Shown here piece by piece: positions 7,962 through 15,554 of a DNA stretch of 23,637 nucleotides (within the stretch, counting starts at the first letter, position 1; each line of letters starts with the position of its first letter). Source of the DNA: Palsa-461 sp036844945 (GTDB taxonomy: Bacteria > Actinomycetota > Acidimicrobiia > Acidimicrobiales > RAAP-2). The position numbers and the translations under genes are program-made. The DNA is taken from positions 1 to 23,637 of the forward strand of contig DAIUEV010000040.1 in assembly GCA_036844945.1 (NCBI GenBank), in the 5' to 3' direction. Below the pieces are notes generated by a model. That model saw only the letters and a list, made by a program, of their open reading frames with translations, was not told the DNA's origin and searched no databases.

Positions 7962-8067
7962 ACTGGGTAGTGAGTCATTTCGACCCTCTGCGAACTTCTC
8001 GGCAGGTCCGAAGACCAGTTTCTCGCCACCCCCTACCAGGGCACCGACGGCTCGCACCGTGCTCGTC

Positions 8068-8095
8068 ACACTATCCGGGGGGAGTAACTCACCAA
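8068..8095 (-). promoter_or_regulatory. Possible promoter for the small zinc-finger-like gene
   Basis: TTGGTG (8090-8095) and TAGTGT (8068-8073) on the minus strand are 16 bases apart. Together they imply a leader of about 110 bases before the GTG at 7949. The match is weak but agrees with the start choice. The rest of the gene-free stretch 7950-8214 is lower in GC than its surroundings, and I see nothing else clear in it. Confidence 0.25.
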
Positions 8096-8214
8096 CTACC
8101 CGTCATTGCGACGATCCGACGCGATCTCGGCGAAGCCCGCGGCCCCTTGTGCCGAAACCCTGCGCTGACCTGCCCATTGTAGTGCGAACGCGGCCGATTC
8201 GGGCCGGGTCCACA

Positions 8215-8454
8215 ATGGTTCCCGTGGAGGCAACTTTCGACCCCGAGGCGATGATCGAGCGATTCCGGCAGCGGGCCGAGGCGGTGCGCCAGCGGGGGCT
8301 GCCCCCGGTCGAGGGCCCGGAGCGGCAGCGGTTCCGGGAGCAGGCCCAACTCGACTACATGGACTTCGCGATGCTCGGCGACGCCACCGCCGTGCTCGAC
8401 GAGGGGATCCTCACCCTGACCGTCGACCTCCGTCCGCCCGAGGCCCGCGGGTAG
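8215..8454 (+). CDS. Hypothetical protein, 79 residues
   Basis: Unrecognised. Residues about 9-48 are highly charged and probably helical (DPEAMIERFRQRAEAVRQRG and FREQAQLDYMDF). A short hydrophobic strand-like end follows (AVLDEGILTLTVDLRPPE). No signal peptide, membrane segment or cysteine is present. Codon use is typical of the window, supporting a real gene. The ATG at 8215 is taken as start; a GTG three codons later is possible. Neither has a good Shine-Dalgarno. Its stop codon directly abuts the stop of the flavin reductase-like gene on the other strand, with no base between them. Function unknown. Confidence 0.65.
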   Translation: MVPVEATFDPEAMIERFRQRAEAVRQRGLPPVEGPERQRFREQAQLDYMDFAMLGDATAVLDEGILTLTVDLRPPEARG

Positions 8455-9018
8455 TCATCCGCCGTAGCTCATCCGGGTGTCCTCCATCCGGAGGACCTCC
8501 GCCCCCTCCTCCTCGGGCCCGGCCACGGCCACCACCTCGCCCAGCGCCAGGAGGTGGCTGCCGAGGTCGTGCGCGGAGTGGAGCCGGCAGTCGACCCAGG
8601 CCAGCGATCGGGCGAGCACCGGGCAGCCGGTCGGCGTGACGGCCACCGCTTCCCCGGCCATGGCGGTCGGGAGACCCGAGTCGTCGAGCTCGACCTCGGT
8701 GACCGGCTTCACGAACCGCCGGACCAGGGCCCGGTCCTCCCGGACCAGCACCGAGACGGCGAAGGCTCCACCCGCCGCGACGAGCCCGGCCGTCACCGAG
8801 CCCGCCTCGAGCGCCACGGCCAGGAGCTTCGGACTGGTGGCCACCTGCACCACGAGGTTCGCGGTCATGAGGTTGTGGCGGCGCTCGCCGTCGAGGTCAC
8901 CGGCCGACCCGATGACGAACAGCCCGGTCGGGAGCGACCACAGCACCCGGCGCCGGAGCCGGTCGTAGGCGTCTTGGTCCACACCGTCGGGGAAGGGCCC
9001 GACGAGCTCGCCGCTCAC
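8455..9018 (-). CDS. Flavin reductase-like FMN-binding split-barrel protein
   Basis: A 187-residue cytoplasmic protein of the flavin reductase-like family (small component of two-component monooxygenases and related FMN-binding proteins). Expected role: reduce or bind FMN using NAD(P)H. Signs are the family start WSLPTGLFVIGSAG, the RRHNLMTANLVVQVATSPKL segment (usual pattern N-x-M-T-A-x followed by Ser-Pro), the GAFAVSVL strand, and the C-terminal DCRLHSAHDLGSHLLALGEVVAV stretch typical of the barrel end. GTG start at 9018; its first bases overlap the stop of the upstream membrane protein by 4, so translation is probably coupled. It is last in the menD-to-reductase run. No oxygenase partner is in the window, so the physiological electron acceptor is unknown. 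Confidence 0.85.
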   Translation of the reverse strand: MSGELVGPFPDGVDQDAYDRLRRRVLWSLPTGLFVIGSAGDLDGERRHNLMTANLVVQVATSPKLLAVALEAGSVTAGLVAAGGAFAVSVLVREDRALVRRFVKPVTEVELDDSGLPTAMAGEAVAVTPTGCPVLARSLAWVDCRLHSAHDLGSHLLALGEVVAVAGPEEEGAEVLRMEDTRMSYGG

Positions 9019-9539
9019 GAGAGGATCCCCTCGCCGGGCTGGGTCGTGGTGGTGGTGGACAGGGTGATGCCGAGGAGCTGGTTCACGAGGTTGACGGCCT
9101 GGCCCAACTTGGCCTCGGCCTGGATCCGCTCCCGGATCGACTTGTCGAGACGGGCCCGGTCGGTGCCGCCCGAGTCGTAGCAGTCGGTGCCGGCGTCATA
9201 GGCGAGGGCATATCCCGACGACAGCAGGTTGGTCAGTTCGGTGTCGGGCGTCGGCAGGTTCCCGTTGGCCGACTGCGCGTCCGAGATCAGCACCCCGCAG
9301 TCGGTGTGCAAGATGCCCGTCCCCTTGTGGTTGACGACCGCCTGCTCGACCCGGTGGGCGTCGCCGAGCACCGTCCCGACGGACTGCCCGAGGTTGGTGC
9401 CGTTCACCCAGGAGCGCACCTGGGCGATGGGCGAGCCCGAGTGCTGGGTGCTGGCGTAGGCGAAGAACGCCCCGACCCCGATGGCCACCACGGCCGTCCC
9501 CGCCGCCACGATCTTCCAGCGGGCCGGCCGCTCGCTCAC
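9015..9539 (-). CDS. Small membrane-anchored protein with two outside cysteines
   Basis: Unrecognised 174-residue protein. After a short basic cytoplasmic end (SERPARWK) comes a single hydrophobic segment at about 9-30 (KIVAAGTAVVAIGVGAFFAY), reading as an uncleaved anchor or signal peptide. The rest would lie outside the membrane. It has two cysteines, C81 and C120, able to form a disulfide, and ends in a Thr-rich stretch (STTTTTQPGEG). Helical sequence at about 126-158 (DRARLDKSIRERIQAEAKLG) suggests an all-alpha exported domain. The GTG at 9539 overlaps the tyrS stop by 4 bases, and its own stop overlaps the reductase start by 4 bases, so it is expressed with both. Function unknown. Confidence 0.78.
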   Translation of the reverse strand: MSERPARWKIVAAGTAVVAIGVGAFFAYASTQHSGSPIAQVRSWVNGTNLGQSVGTVLGDAHRVEQAVVNHKGTGILHTDCGVLISDAQSANGNLPTPDTELTNLLSSGYALAYDAGTDCYDSGGTDRARLDKSIRERIQAEAKLGQAVNLVNQLLGITLSTTTTTQPGEGILS

Positions 9540-10831
9540 TCGGCCCGGAGCAGGTGGTAGTCGCGCCGGCCCTTGCGCAGCACCACGTAGCGACCGGCGA
9601 GCAGGTCGCCTTCGCCGAGGACTCGCTCCGGCGTCTCGACGGGTCGGTTGTTCACGTAGATCCCCCCGCTCTCGATGAGGCGTCGGGCCTCGCTCTTCGA
9701 CTTGCACAGGTTGGTCCGCGTGAGGGCGTCGACGATGTCGATCGCGGCGGCGCCGTTGCCAACCAATTCGGCGCGCCCGAGGCTGCTCGAGGGGGCGTCC
9801 TCGAAGACCTCGAGCAGGGTCGCCTCGTCGAGCGCGCCCAGGTCGTCGCCGAACAGCGCCGCGGCGGCCCGCTCGGCCCGCCTCGTCTCGTCCTCGCCGT
9901 GCACGATGTCGCACACCGCCCGGGCGAGGGCCCGCTGTGCGCTCCGCCGCTCGGGGTGTGCGGCGGTCTCGGCGTCGAGGGCCCCGATCTCCTCGTGCGA
10001 AAGGAAGGAGAAGAACCGGAGGTACTCGCCGACCTTCACGTCCTCGGTGTTCAAGAAGAACTGGTAGAAGCGGTACGGGCTCGTCCGGGCCGGGTCCAGC
10101 CACACGTTGCCGTGCACGCTCTTGCCGTACTTCGTGCCGTCGGGCCTCGTGACGAGGGGGGTGGTCAGGCCGTACACCTTGTCGCCGGTCACCTTGCCGA
10201 CCACCTCGACCCCGAGCGAGATGTTCCCCCACTGGTCGCTTCCGCCCAGCTGGAGGTCGCACCCCTCGTCGAGGTGCAGTCGGACGAAGTCGTAGGCCTG
10301 GAGGAGCATGTAGCTGAACTCGGTGAACGAGATCCCCTCGTTGGCGCGCTCGAGGCGCGTGCGCACCGAGTCCTTCCGCACCATCTCGTTCACGGTCGCG
10401 TGCTTGCCGACGTCGCGAAGGAACGTGATCAGGCTGATCGAGGTGAGCCAGGTGGCGTTCTCGAGGAGCGCGGCCTTCGTCCGGCCGGCCACATCGGTGA
10501 AGTCGAAGAACCGGGCCATCTGCCCCCGGATGCCGGCCACGTTCTCGGCCAGCTCCTCGGGGCTGAGCAGGTTGCGCTCGTCCGAGGTCCCGCTCGGGTC
10601 GCCGATGAAGCCGGTCCCGCTGCCGGCGAGGGCGATCGGGCGGTGGCCCGCCTCCTGGAGCCGCCGCAGCAGGCACAGCTGGAGGAGGTTGCCCACCCCG
10701 AGGCTGGAGGCCGACGGGTCGAAACCGATGTAGGCGGTCATGCCGCCGGCGTCGAGCTTGGTGAACAGCGCCTCGTCGCTGACCTGGTGGATCAGCCCGC
10801 GAAAGCGGAGGTCGTCCACGAGGCCGGTCAC
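9536..10831 (-). CDS. tyrS: Tyrosyl-tRNA synthetase
   Basis: Class I synthetase charging tRNA-Tyr, cytoplasmic. The 431-residue length is usual. Using Bacillus stearothermophilus numbering, which aligns without gaps at the N-terminus, Y34 and D78 of the tyrosine pocket are kept. Y174, Q178 and D181 match Y169, Q173 and D176. The GGSDQWGN motif (196-203) and a KYGKS form of KMSKS (234-238) are intact. The C-terminal S4 RNA-binding domain covers about 360-430 (SKSEARRLIESGGIYVNNRPV). The odd point is the HIGH motif at 45-48, which reads GVGN, so the first histidine is glycine. GTG start at 10831; a TATGGC sequence 12 bases upstream is a weak -10 candidate. It sits 43 bases after the cyclase gene, and its stop overlaps the next start. 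Confidence 0.95.
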   Translation of the reverse strand: MTGLVDDLRFRGLIHQVSDEALFTKLDAGGMTAYIGFDPSASSLGVGNLLQLCLLRRLQEAGHRPIALAGSGTGFIGDPSGTSDERNLLSPEELAENVAGIRGQMARFFDFTDVAGRTKAALLENATWLTSISLITFLRDVGKHATVNEMVRKDSVRTRLERANEGISFTEFSYMLLQAYDFVRLHLDEGCDLQLGGSDQWGNISLGVEVVGKVTGDKVYGLTTPLVTRPDGTKYGKSVHGNVWLDPARTSPYRFYQFFLNTEDVKVGEYLRFFSFLSHEEIGALDAETAAHPERRSAQRALARAVCDIVHGEDETRRAERAAAALFGDDLGALDEATLLEVFEDAPSSSLGRAELVGNGAAAIDIVDALTRTNLCKSKSEARRLIESGGIYVNNRPVETPERVLGEGDLLAGRYVVLRKGRRDYHLLRAE

Positions 10832-10874
10832 GGCGGAAAGCCTGCCATACCGCTCCTCGCGCCCCGCCCGCCCC

Positions 10875-12017
10875 CTATGGCACCGCCGGGGTCGACGCGG
10901 TCACCTCGGTCGCCTCGATCGGCTGCTCGACCCCGCGCAGCGACAACGGGGCGAGCGGGGTGAGCCGCCAGCCGTCGCCGGTGAGTTCGCCGGCCGCGTC
11001 GGCGGTCACCAGCACCGATCCGGGGGCGGCCGCCTTGACGAGGCGCGACACGAGGTTCACCACCGGCCCGAAGTAGTCGCCCTCGCGCGAGGTCACGACC
11101 CCCCGCCCGACCGCCGCGCGGGCGGGCGGCAGGAGCCCGTCGTTTTCGACCGCCCGGCACACCTCGAGGGCGATTCGGCAGGCGGCGTCGACGGTCGGCG
11201 CGACGAAGAACGCCTCGTCGCCGATCATCTTCACCACCCGGCCGCCGGCCAGCACCGCGCTCGACCAGGCATCGGACTCGAAACGGGCGAGGGCCATGGA
11301 TTGGTCGCGCAGGTCGAGCCCTTCCGCCCAGGCGGTCGACCCCACGAGGTCGACGAACCCGAGCGCCACCATCTCGCTGTCGCGGGCCTCCTCGGTCTCG
11401 AGCATCCAGGCCGGCCCGCGGACCACCGCGGCGCGGCGCACGGCCCGGTCGAACTGCGCGAGCAGGACCCGTGACAGCGCCTCGGGCACCGCGGTGAAGG
11501 CGAGGGTGGCCCGCTCGGACATGTGGGCCCGGGCCAGCTCGTCGGTGCCCTCCCGCCCCGAGCCGGGCCCGAGCTCCGAATAGAACAGCGCGACCGCCGC
11601 CTCGGCGATGTTGGTCGAGGCGGCGCCGAGCACCCGGGTGAACGCGAGGATCGCCTCTTCCCCCATGATCGATGCGCCCTGCAGGAACGTCGCGACCAGC
11701 GGGTCGAGCGTGCCCGGGACCCGACCCTGGGCGTCGGCCGGGAGCCCGGCGGCGAGGAGAATTCGCTGCACCATCTCGGGGGTCGTGCCGCGCCGAGCCG
11801 CCAACTCCTCGATCGTGATCGGGGGTGGCTGGTGCAGCCCGATGAGCTGACCGGCGACGCCCGGGAGGCCGCCCAGGTTGTGCGCCTCGACCATCTGCTC
11901 GATGGTCGCCCCGCGTTCGGTCAGGTACTCGAGCAGGGCCAGGCGCTCGGTCGCACCCGGCGACTCGGGCTTGTAGAGGCCCGCGTGCTCCCACGCCGAG
12001 GTGTCCACCGTTCCCAT
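10875..12017 (-). CDS. Class III adenylyl cyclase with N-terminal regulatory region
   Basis: Makes cAMP from ATP; soluble, 380 residues. The C-terminal catalytic domain (about 212-370) has metal-binding D223 in ALGFVDLVGST and D267 in VVKMIGDEAFF. The adenine-reading pair is K263 and D314 (in REGDYFGPVVN), and the transition-state residues are N321 and R325. The full set indicates an active homodimeric adenylyl rather than guanylyl cyclase. Residues about 20-95 (LLEYLTERGATIEQMVEAHN, then ITIEELAARRGTTPEMVQRI) resemble the helical regulatory domain found N-terminal to mycobacterial cyclases of the Rv1264 kind, where it controls activity, for example by pH. That assignment is by resemblance. 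The ATG at 12017 lies 27 bases after the menD stop, so it is likely co-transcribed with menD, and tyrS follows. Confidence 0.9.
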   Translation of the reverse strand: MGTVDTSAWEHAGLYKPESPGATERLALLEYLTERGATIEQMVEAHNLGGLPGVAGQLIGLHQPPPITIEELAARRGTTPEMVQRILLAAGLPADAQGRVPGTLDPLVATFLQGASIMGEEAILAFTRVLGAASTNIAEAAVALFYSELGPGSGREGTDELARAHMSERATLAFTAVPEALSRVLLAQFDRAVRRAAVVRGPAWMLETEEARDSEMVALGFVDLVGSTAWAEGLDLRDQSMALARFESDAWSSAVLAGGRVVKMIGDEAFFVAPTVDAACRIALEVCRAVENDGLLPPARAAVGRGVVTSREGDYFGPVVNLVSRLVKAAAPGSVLVTADAAGELTGDGWRLTPLAPLSLRGVEQPIEATEVTASTPAVP

Positions 12018-12044
12018 GGTCCCAACGGCCTCCGACGAGCCGCC

Positions 12045-13754
12045 CTACCCGAGCACCGGGGCCACGCCCTCGGCCACCGCCTGATGGATCCGCTGGTGCA
12101 GCGCCGCGTTGTCCTCACGCCTCGGGACCTCGACCCGGACCACCGAGCGGCCGCTGGCGGCGGCCAACGCCTCGTCGAGCCCCTCGATCGTCGCGACCTC
12201 CACGGCCGGGAGGCCGAAGCCGCGGGCGACTTCGAGCACCGCGGTCCAAGGTGGCGTGCCGAACAGCTGCTCGAACGACGTCCGCCCGAGGCCGGCCGCC
12301 TGGGGAAGGAAGCTGAAGATGCCCCCGCCGCCGTTGTCGATCACGACGAGGGTGCAGGGCGCCCCGGTCTCGACGCCGATCTCGACCAGCGCCGAGACGT
12401 CGTGCAGGAAGGCGAGATCCCCGAGCGCCGCCACCACCGGCCCCGAAGCCGCCGCGACCCCGAGCGCCGTCGACGTCACCCCGTCGATCCCGTTGGCGCC
12501 CCGGTTGGCCAGCACCCGGGGCGGATCGGGACGGGGCGCCCCGTACCACTCGACGTCGCGCATCGGCATCGACGAGGAGGTGAACAGCGTGGTGGCCGAG
12601 TCGAGCGCGCCGAACAGGTGGCGGGCCACGCCGGGCTCGGTGGCCCGCCCGCCGGCGCTGAGCGGGTCGTTCTCGAGCACCTTGGCGATGGCACCCTGGG
12701 CGGCCGCCTCGGCCCGCTCCCAGGCGGCCCCCCATTCGGCCGGGGCCGCCGGGGACGCGCCGGCGAGCTCGGCCAGCACGATCCCGGGGTCGGTCCGATA
12801 CGTCTCGGCGACGATGCGGGCCGGGTCGCTCGGGGCGGCGCCGGCGGCCACGACCCGACACCCGGATCGGGCCACCGTCTCGAGAAACTCGGCCAGCACG
12901 CGCGAGGTCCAGGGCTGGCCGAGCACCAGCACCGTCTCGGGGACGAGGGCGCGTCGCGCCGACGGGTCGCGCAGGATGGCGTCGACCGCCGAGACCACCG
13001 ACGGGTGGGAGACCCTCAGGCGCGACCGGGGGTCGGCTAGGAGCGGCCAGCCGAGCCGCTCGACCAACGGGAGGGTGACCTCCGGGGTCGGTGCACCGGC
13101 GCCCGCGATCACGATCCCGCGCCCCGGCCGGTCCACCCGGGCCAGCACCGGGCCGGTCGCGGCCCCGGCGCTCCGACCCGGGTCGCCGGGCAGCGGAGGC
13201 GGCAGCGAACCGATTTCCCCGAGGAGCGGCTCTTCGAACGCGAGGTTGAGGTGCACCGGCCCCGAGAGCGCCACCGCGTCGGCGACGCTCCCCGCGCCGA
13301 GCGCCCGCCACCAGCCGCGGTCGGCTTCGCGGGGGACGCCGGGGTCGAAGGATCGCCGGACCGCGCTGCCGTAGAGGCCGCGCTGTTCGATGGTCTGGGG
13401 GGCGCCGACCTGGTGCAGGCGGGGCGGGCGATCGGCCGTGCAGACGAGTAGCGGGACGCCGGCGTGGCTCGCCTCGACGACGGCCGGGTGGAGCTCGGCC
13501 GCCGCGGTCCCGCTGGTCGTGCACACGACGGCGGGAAGCCCGGTCGCGAGCGCGGTCCCGAGCGCGAAGTAGCACGCGCTCCGCTCGTCGAGCCGGACGT
13601 GCACGGTCAGCTCGTCTCGCCCGGCCAGCGCGACGGCGAGTGGGGTGGAGCGGGAGCCGGGACACACCACTGCGTGGCGCACACCGGCGCGGACCCACTC
13701 GTCGACGAGCGTCGCCGCGAAGGTGGCCTGCGTGTCGGCGATCGGTACGCTCAC
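12045..13754 (-). CDS. menD: SEPHCHC synthase (MenD), menaquinone pathway
   Basis: Thiamine-diphosphate enzyme joining isochorismate and 2-oxoglutarate to SEPHCHC, the first committed step of the classical menaquinone route. The 569-residue length is normal. Seen motifs are CPGSRSTPLA (31-40), the ThDP-activating glutamate E57 in LDERSACYFALG, TTSGTAAAELHPAVVEA (about 79-95) and LLVCTADRPP. The C-terminal metal/ThDP motif starts at GDLAFLHD (445) and ends at IDNGGGGIFSFLP (472-484). GTG start at 13754, giving the usual short N-terminal lead before the first helix. Only 5 bases separate this start from the menH start on the other strand, so the menD promoter must lie inside menH. No -10 box is evident near the start. 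The cyclase gene follows after 27 bases. Confidence 0.96.
   Translation of the reverse strand: MSVPIADTQATFAATLVDEWVRAGVRHAVVCPGSRSTPLAVALAGRDELTVHVRLDERSACYFALGTALATGLPAVVCTTSGTAAAELHPAVVEASHAGVPLLVCTADRPPRLHQVGAPQTIEQRGLYGSAVRRSFDPGVPREADRGWWRALGAGSVADAVALSGPVHLNLAFEEPLLGEIGSLPPPLPGDPGRSAGAATGPVLARVDRPGRGIVIAGAGAPTPEVTLPLVERLGWPLLADPRSRLRVSHPSVVSAVDAILRDPSARRALVPETVLVLGQPWTSRVLAEFLETVARSGCRVVAAGAAPSDPARIVAETYRTDPGIVLAELAGASPAAPAEWGAAWERAEAAAQGAIAKVLENDPLSAGGRATEPGVARHLFGALDSATTLFTSSSMPMRDVEWYGAPRPDPPRVLANRGANGIDGVTSTALGVAAASGPVVAALGDLAFLHDVSALVEIGVETGAPCTLVVIDNGGGGIFSFLPQAAGLGRTSFEQLFGTPPWTAVLEVARGFGLPAVEVATIEGLDEALAAASGRSVVRVEVPRREDNAALHQRIHQAVAEGVAPVLG
13746..13751 (+). promoter_or_regulatory. 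-10 box for menH, inside the start of menD
   Basis: TACGCT ends 8 bases before the menH GTG and covers codons 2 and 3 of menD on the other strand. The identical hexamer precedes menE at 15580-15585. No good -35 is seen. It suggests a leaderless menH mRNA. Confidence 0.4.
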
Positions 13755-13759
13755 CCGCG

Positions 13760-14533
13760 GTGCCCACCCTTCACGCCGAGACCTCCGGCGAGGGCCCGAC
13801 GCTCGTCCTCGCGCACGGGTTCACCCAGACCGGGCGGCTGTGGGGCCGGTTCGGCGCGCTGGTCGCAAACGGGCGCCGGGTGGTGGCCGTGGACCTGCCC
13901 GGCCACGCCGGCTCGACCGACGTCGAGACCGACCTCGTGCAGGGCGGTCTGCTCCTCGCGCAGGCCGGCGGGCCCGAGCCCTTCGACCTCCTCGGCTACT
14001 CGCTCGGTGCCCGGTTCTCGTTGCACGCCGCGCTCGGTGACCCCGGTCGGGTCGCCCGCATGATCCTCTTGAGTGGGACCGCCGGCATCGACGATCCCGA
14101 GGCGGCCGCCATCCGTCGACGGCGCGACGAGGAGTTGGCCGCGTCCCTCGAGACGTCCGGTGACGTCGACACGTTCGTGCGGTCGTGGCTGGCGGCACCG
14201 ATGTTCGCGACCCTCCGGTCGTCGAATGCGGGTGCACCCGAGCGCGGGCGCAACACGGCGGCGGGCCTCGCGTCGAGCCTCCGGTTGGCCGGGGCGGGCG
14301 CACAGGTGCCGGTCTGGGACCGCCTCGGCGACCTCGAGATGCCCGTCCTCGTGGTGACGGGAGCGACCGACCCCCGCTACCAGGCGCTCGGGGCCCGCCT
14401 CGTGGCCGGGGTGCGGGACGGGACGCTCGTCGTCGTCCCCGGTGCCGGCCACGCCGTGCATCTGGAGCAGCCGGCGGTGACGGCGGCGATCGTGCGCTCG
14501 TGGCTCGCCGAGTCCGGACGCCCCGGGGGCTGA
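13760..14533 (+). CDS. menH: SHCHC synthase-like alpha/beta hydrolase (MenH)
   Basis: Alpha/beta-hydrolase fold protein of 257 residues. By context it removes pyruvate from SEPHCHC to give SHCHC in menaquinone synthesis. The triad is visible: S81 in the nucleophile elbow GYSLGAR, D204 in VTGATDPRY and H231 in GAGHAVHLEQP. The oxyanion HGF motif is at 19-21. The arginine after the elbow (GARFSLHAAL) is also usual in MenH. The GTG at 13760 is chosen because the protein then opens PTLHAETSGEGPTLVLAHGF, as relatives do; upstream codons are the reverse of menD. It starts 5 bases from the menD start and ends 5 bases from the menA stop. The fold alone would allow another hydrolase; the neighbours menD, menA and menE make MenH the best reading. 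Confidence 0.87.
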   Translation: MPTLHAETSGEGPTLVLAHGFTQTGRLWGRFGALVANGRRVVAVDLPGHAGSTDVETDLVQGGLLLAQAGGPEPFDLLGYSLGARFSLHAALGDPGRVARMILLSGTAGIDDPEAAAIRRRRDEELAASLETSGDVDTFVRSWLAAPMFATLRSSNAGAPERGRNTAAGLASSLRLAGAGAQVPVWDRLGDLEMPVLVVTGATDPRYQALGARLVAGVRDGTLVVVPGAGHAVHLEQPAVTAAIVRSWLAESGRPGG

Positions 14534-14541
14534 GCGGCTCA
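14531..14541. repeat. Palindrome formed by the two facing stop codons
   Basis: TGAGC-G-GCTCA contains the menH stop (TGA, plus strand) at one end and the menA stop (TGA, minus strand) at the other. With only 5 bases between the genes, it may be a minimal bidirectional stop or simply a result of packing. Confidence 0.4.
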
Positions 14542-15447
14542 CAGCGCGATCCCGAGGGTGAGCAGGGCGCCCACCACCAGCTGGATCCGGCCGGTGGCGG
14601 CGAGCACCGGCAGGAGCCCGCGGCCCTCGGCCCCGCCGGCGACGAGCCGGGCCGGCGGCACGGCGAGCGGCGCGGCCAGCAGTGCGAGCAACGCGTACGG
14701 CCGCCACCACGCGACGAGGCCGACGCCGGCCAGGGCGGCCGACAGCGCGCCGAGGTACAGCCAGCGGGCGCCGGGCTGGCCGAGCCGGACGGCCAGCGTG
14801 CGCTTGCCCGACGCGGCGTCGCCCACGATGTCGCGAAGGTTGTTCGCTTCGAGGAGCGCGACCGAGAGCAGGCCGACCGGCACCCCGGCCGCCACCGCCG
14901 CCGCGGTGAGCCGGCCGTGCTGGACGTAGGCGGAACCGGCGGTGGCGACCAGCCCAAAGAAGACGAAGACGAAGACCTCGCCGAGGCCGAGGTAGCCGTA
15001 CGGCCGGGGGCCGCCGGTGTACAGCCACCCCGCCGCGACACAGGCCGCGCCCACGCCGACGAGCCACCAGGCCACGGAGGCCGACAGGGCCAGGCCGGCA
15101 GCGCCAGCGACCCCGAAGGCGGCCAGCGCGGCGTTCCTGACCCGGGCCGGCGAGGCGAGCCCGGACGCGGTCAATCGGAGCGGACCCACCCGTCGATCGT
15201 CGGAGCCCCGCACCCCGTCGGAGTAGTCGTTCGCGTAGTTGGTGCCGACCTGGATCCCGAACGCCACGACCGCGGCCAGCGCGGCCCGCCACCACACGAC
15301 CCCCCCGAGATGACCGAGGCGCCCCGCCGCGGTCCCGACCGCGACCGGCACGGCAGCGGCCCAGAGGGTGCGGGGTCGGGCCCCGGCCACCCAGAGCCGG
15401 ACCCGGCCGATGGCGGGCGTGCCGGCGTCTGCCGACACCTCGGTCAT
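14539..15447 (-). CDS. menA: 1,4-dihydroxy-2-naphthoate polyprenyltransferase (MenA)
   Basis: UbiA-family integral membrane enzyme that attaches the polyprenyl chain to DHNA, giving demethylmenaquinone. The 302-residue protein is mostly hydrophobic helices. The first Asp-rich motif is NYANDYSDGVRGSDDRR at about 70-86 (N73, D74, D77), followed by the MenA-typical VGPLRLTASG. The second is NNLRDIVGDAASGKRTLAVR at 202-221 (D206, D210). The ATG at 15447 is taken as start: the protein then runs through a short soluble lead to ARPRTLWAAAVPVAVG, the usual first segment. I see neither a Shine-Dalgarno nor a close -10 for it. It is divergent from menE across 148 bases and convergent with menH. Confidence 0.95.
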   Translation of the reverse strand: MTEVSADAGTPAIGRVRLWVAGARPRTLWAAAVPVAVGTAAGRLGHLGGVVWWRAALAAVVAFGIQVGTNYANDYSDGVRGSDDRRVGPLRLTASGLASPARVRNAALAAFGVAGAAGLALSASVAWWLVGVGAACVAAGWLYTGGPRPYGYLGLGEVFVFVFFGLVATAGSAYVQHGRLTAAAVAAGVPVGLLSVALLEANNLRDIVGDAASGKRTLAVRLGQPGARWLYLGALSAALAGVGLVAWWRPYALLALLAAPLAVPPARLVAGGAEGRGLLPVLAATGRIQLVVGALLTLGIAL

Positions 15448-15554
15448 GGCCGACGCGGGAACCGTGAGGAGTCCGGGGCTCTCCGCACCACGTCGGCCTT
15501 CCGCCCTTTCTGCCCGTCGGTCAGGGTGAGGAGCATCGGCGCCCGCCCGTTGGA

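Noticed and set aside
8147..8183. TTGTGC and TGTAGT as a promoter for the 79-residue gene
   Set aside because: Spacing is about 25 bases and the -10 match is poor.
10832..10874. T-box or other riboswitch upstream of tyrS
   Set aside because: Only 43 bases separate tyrS from the cyclase gene, too short for a T-box, and no conserved box is seen.
12115..13767. Second minus-strand frame over menD
   Set aside because: Shifted reading of menD; all MenD motifs are in the other frame.
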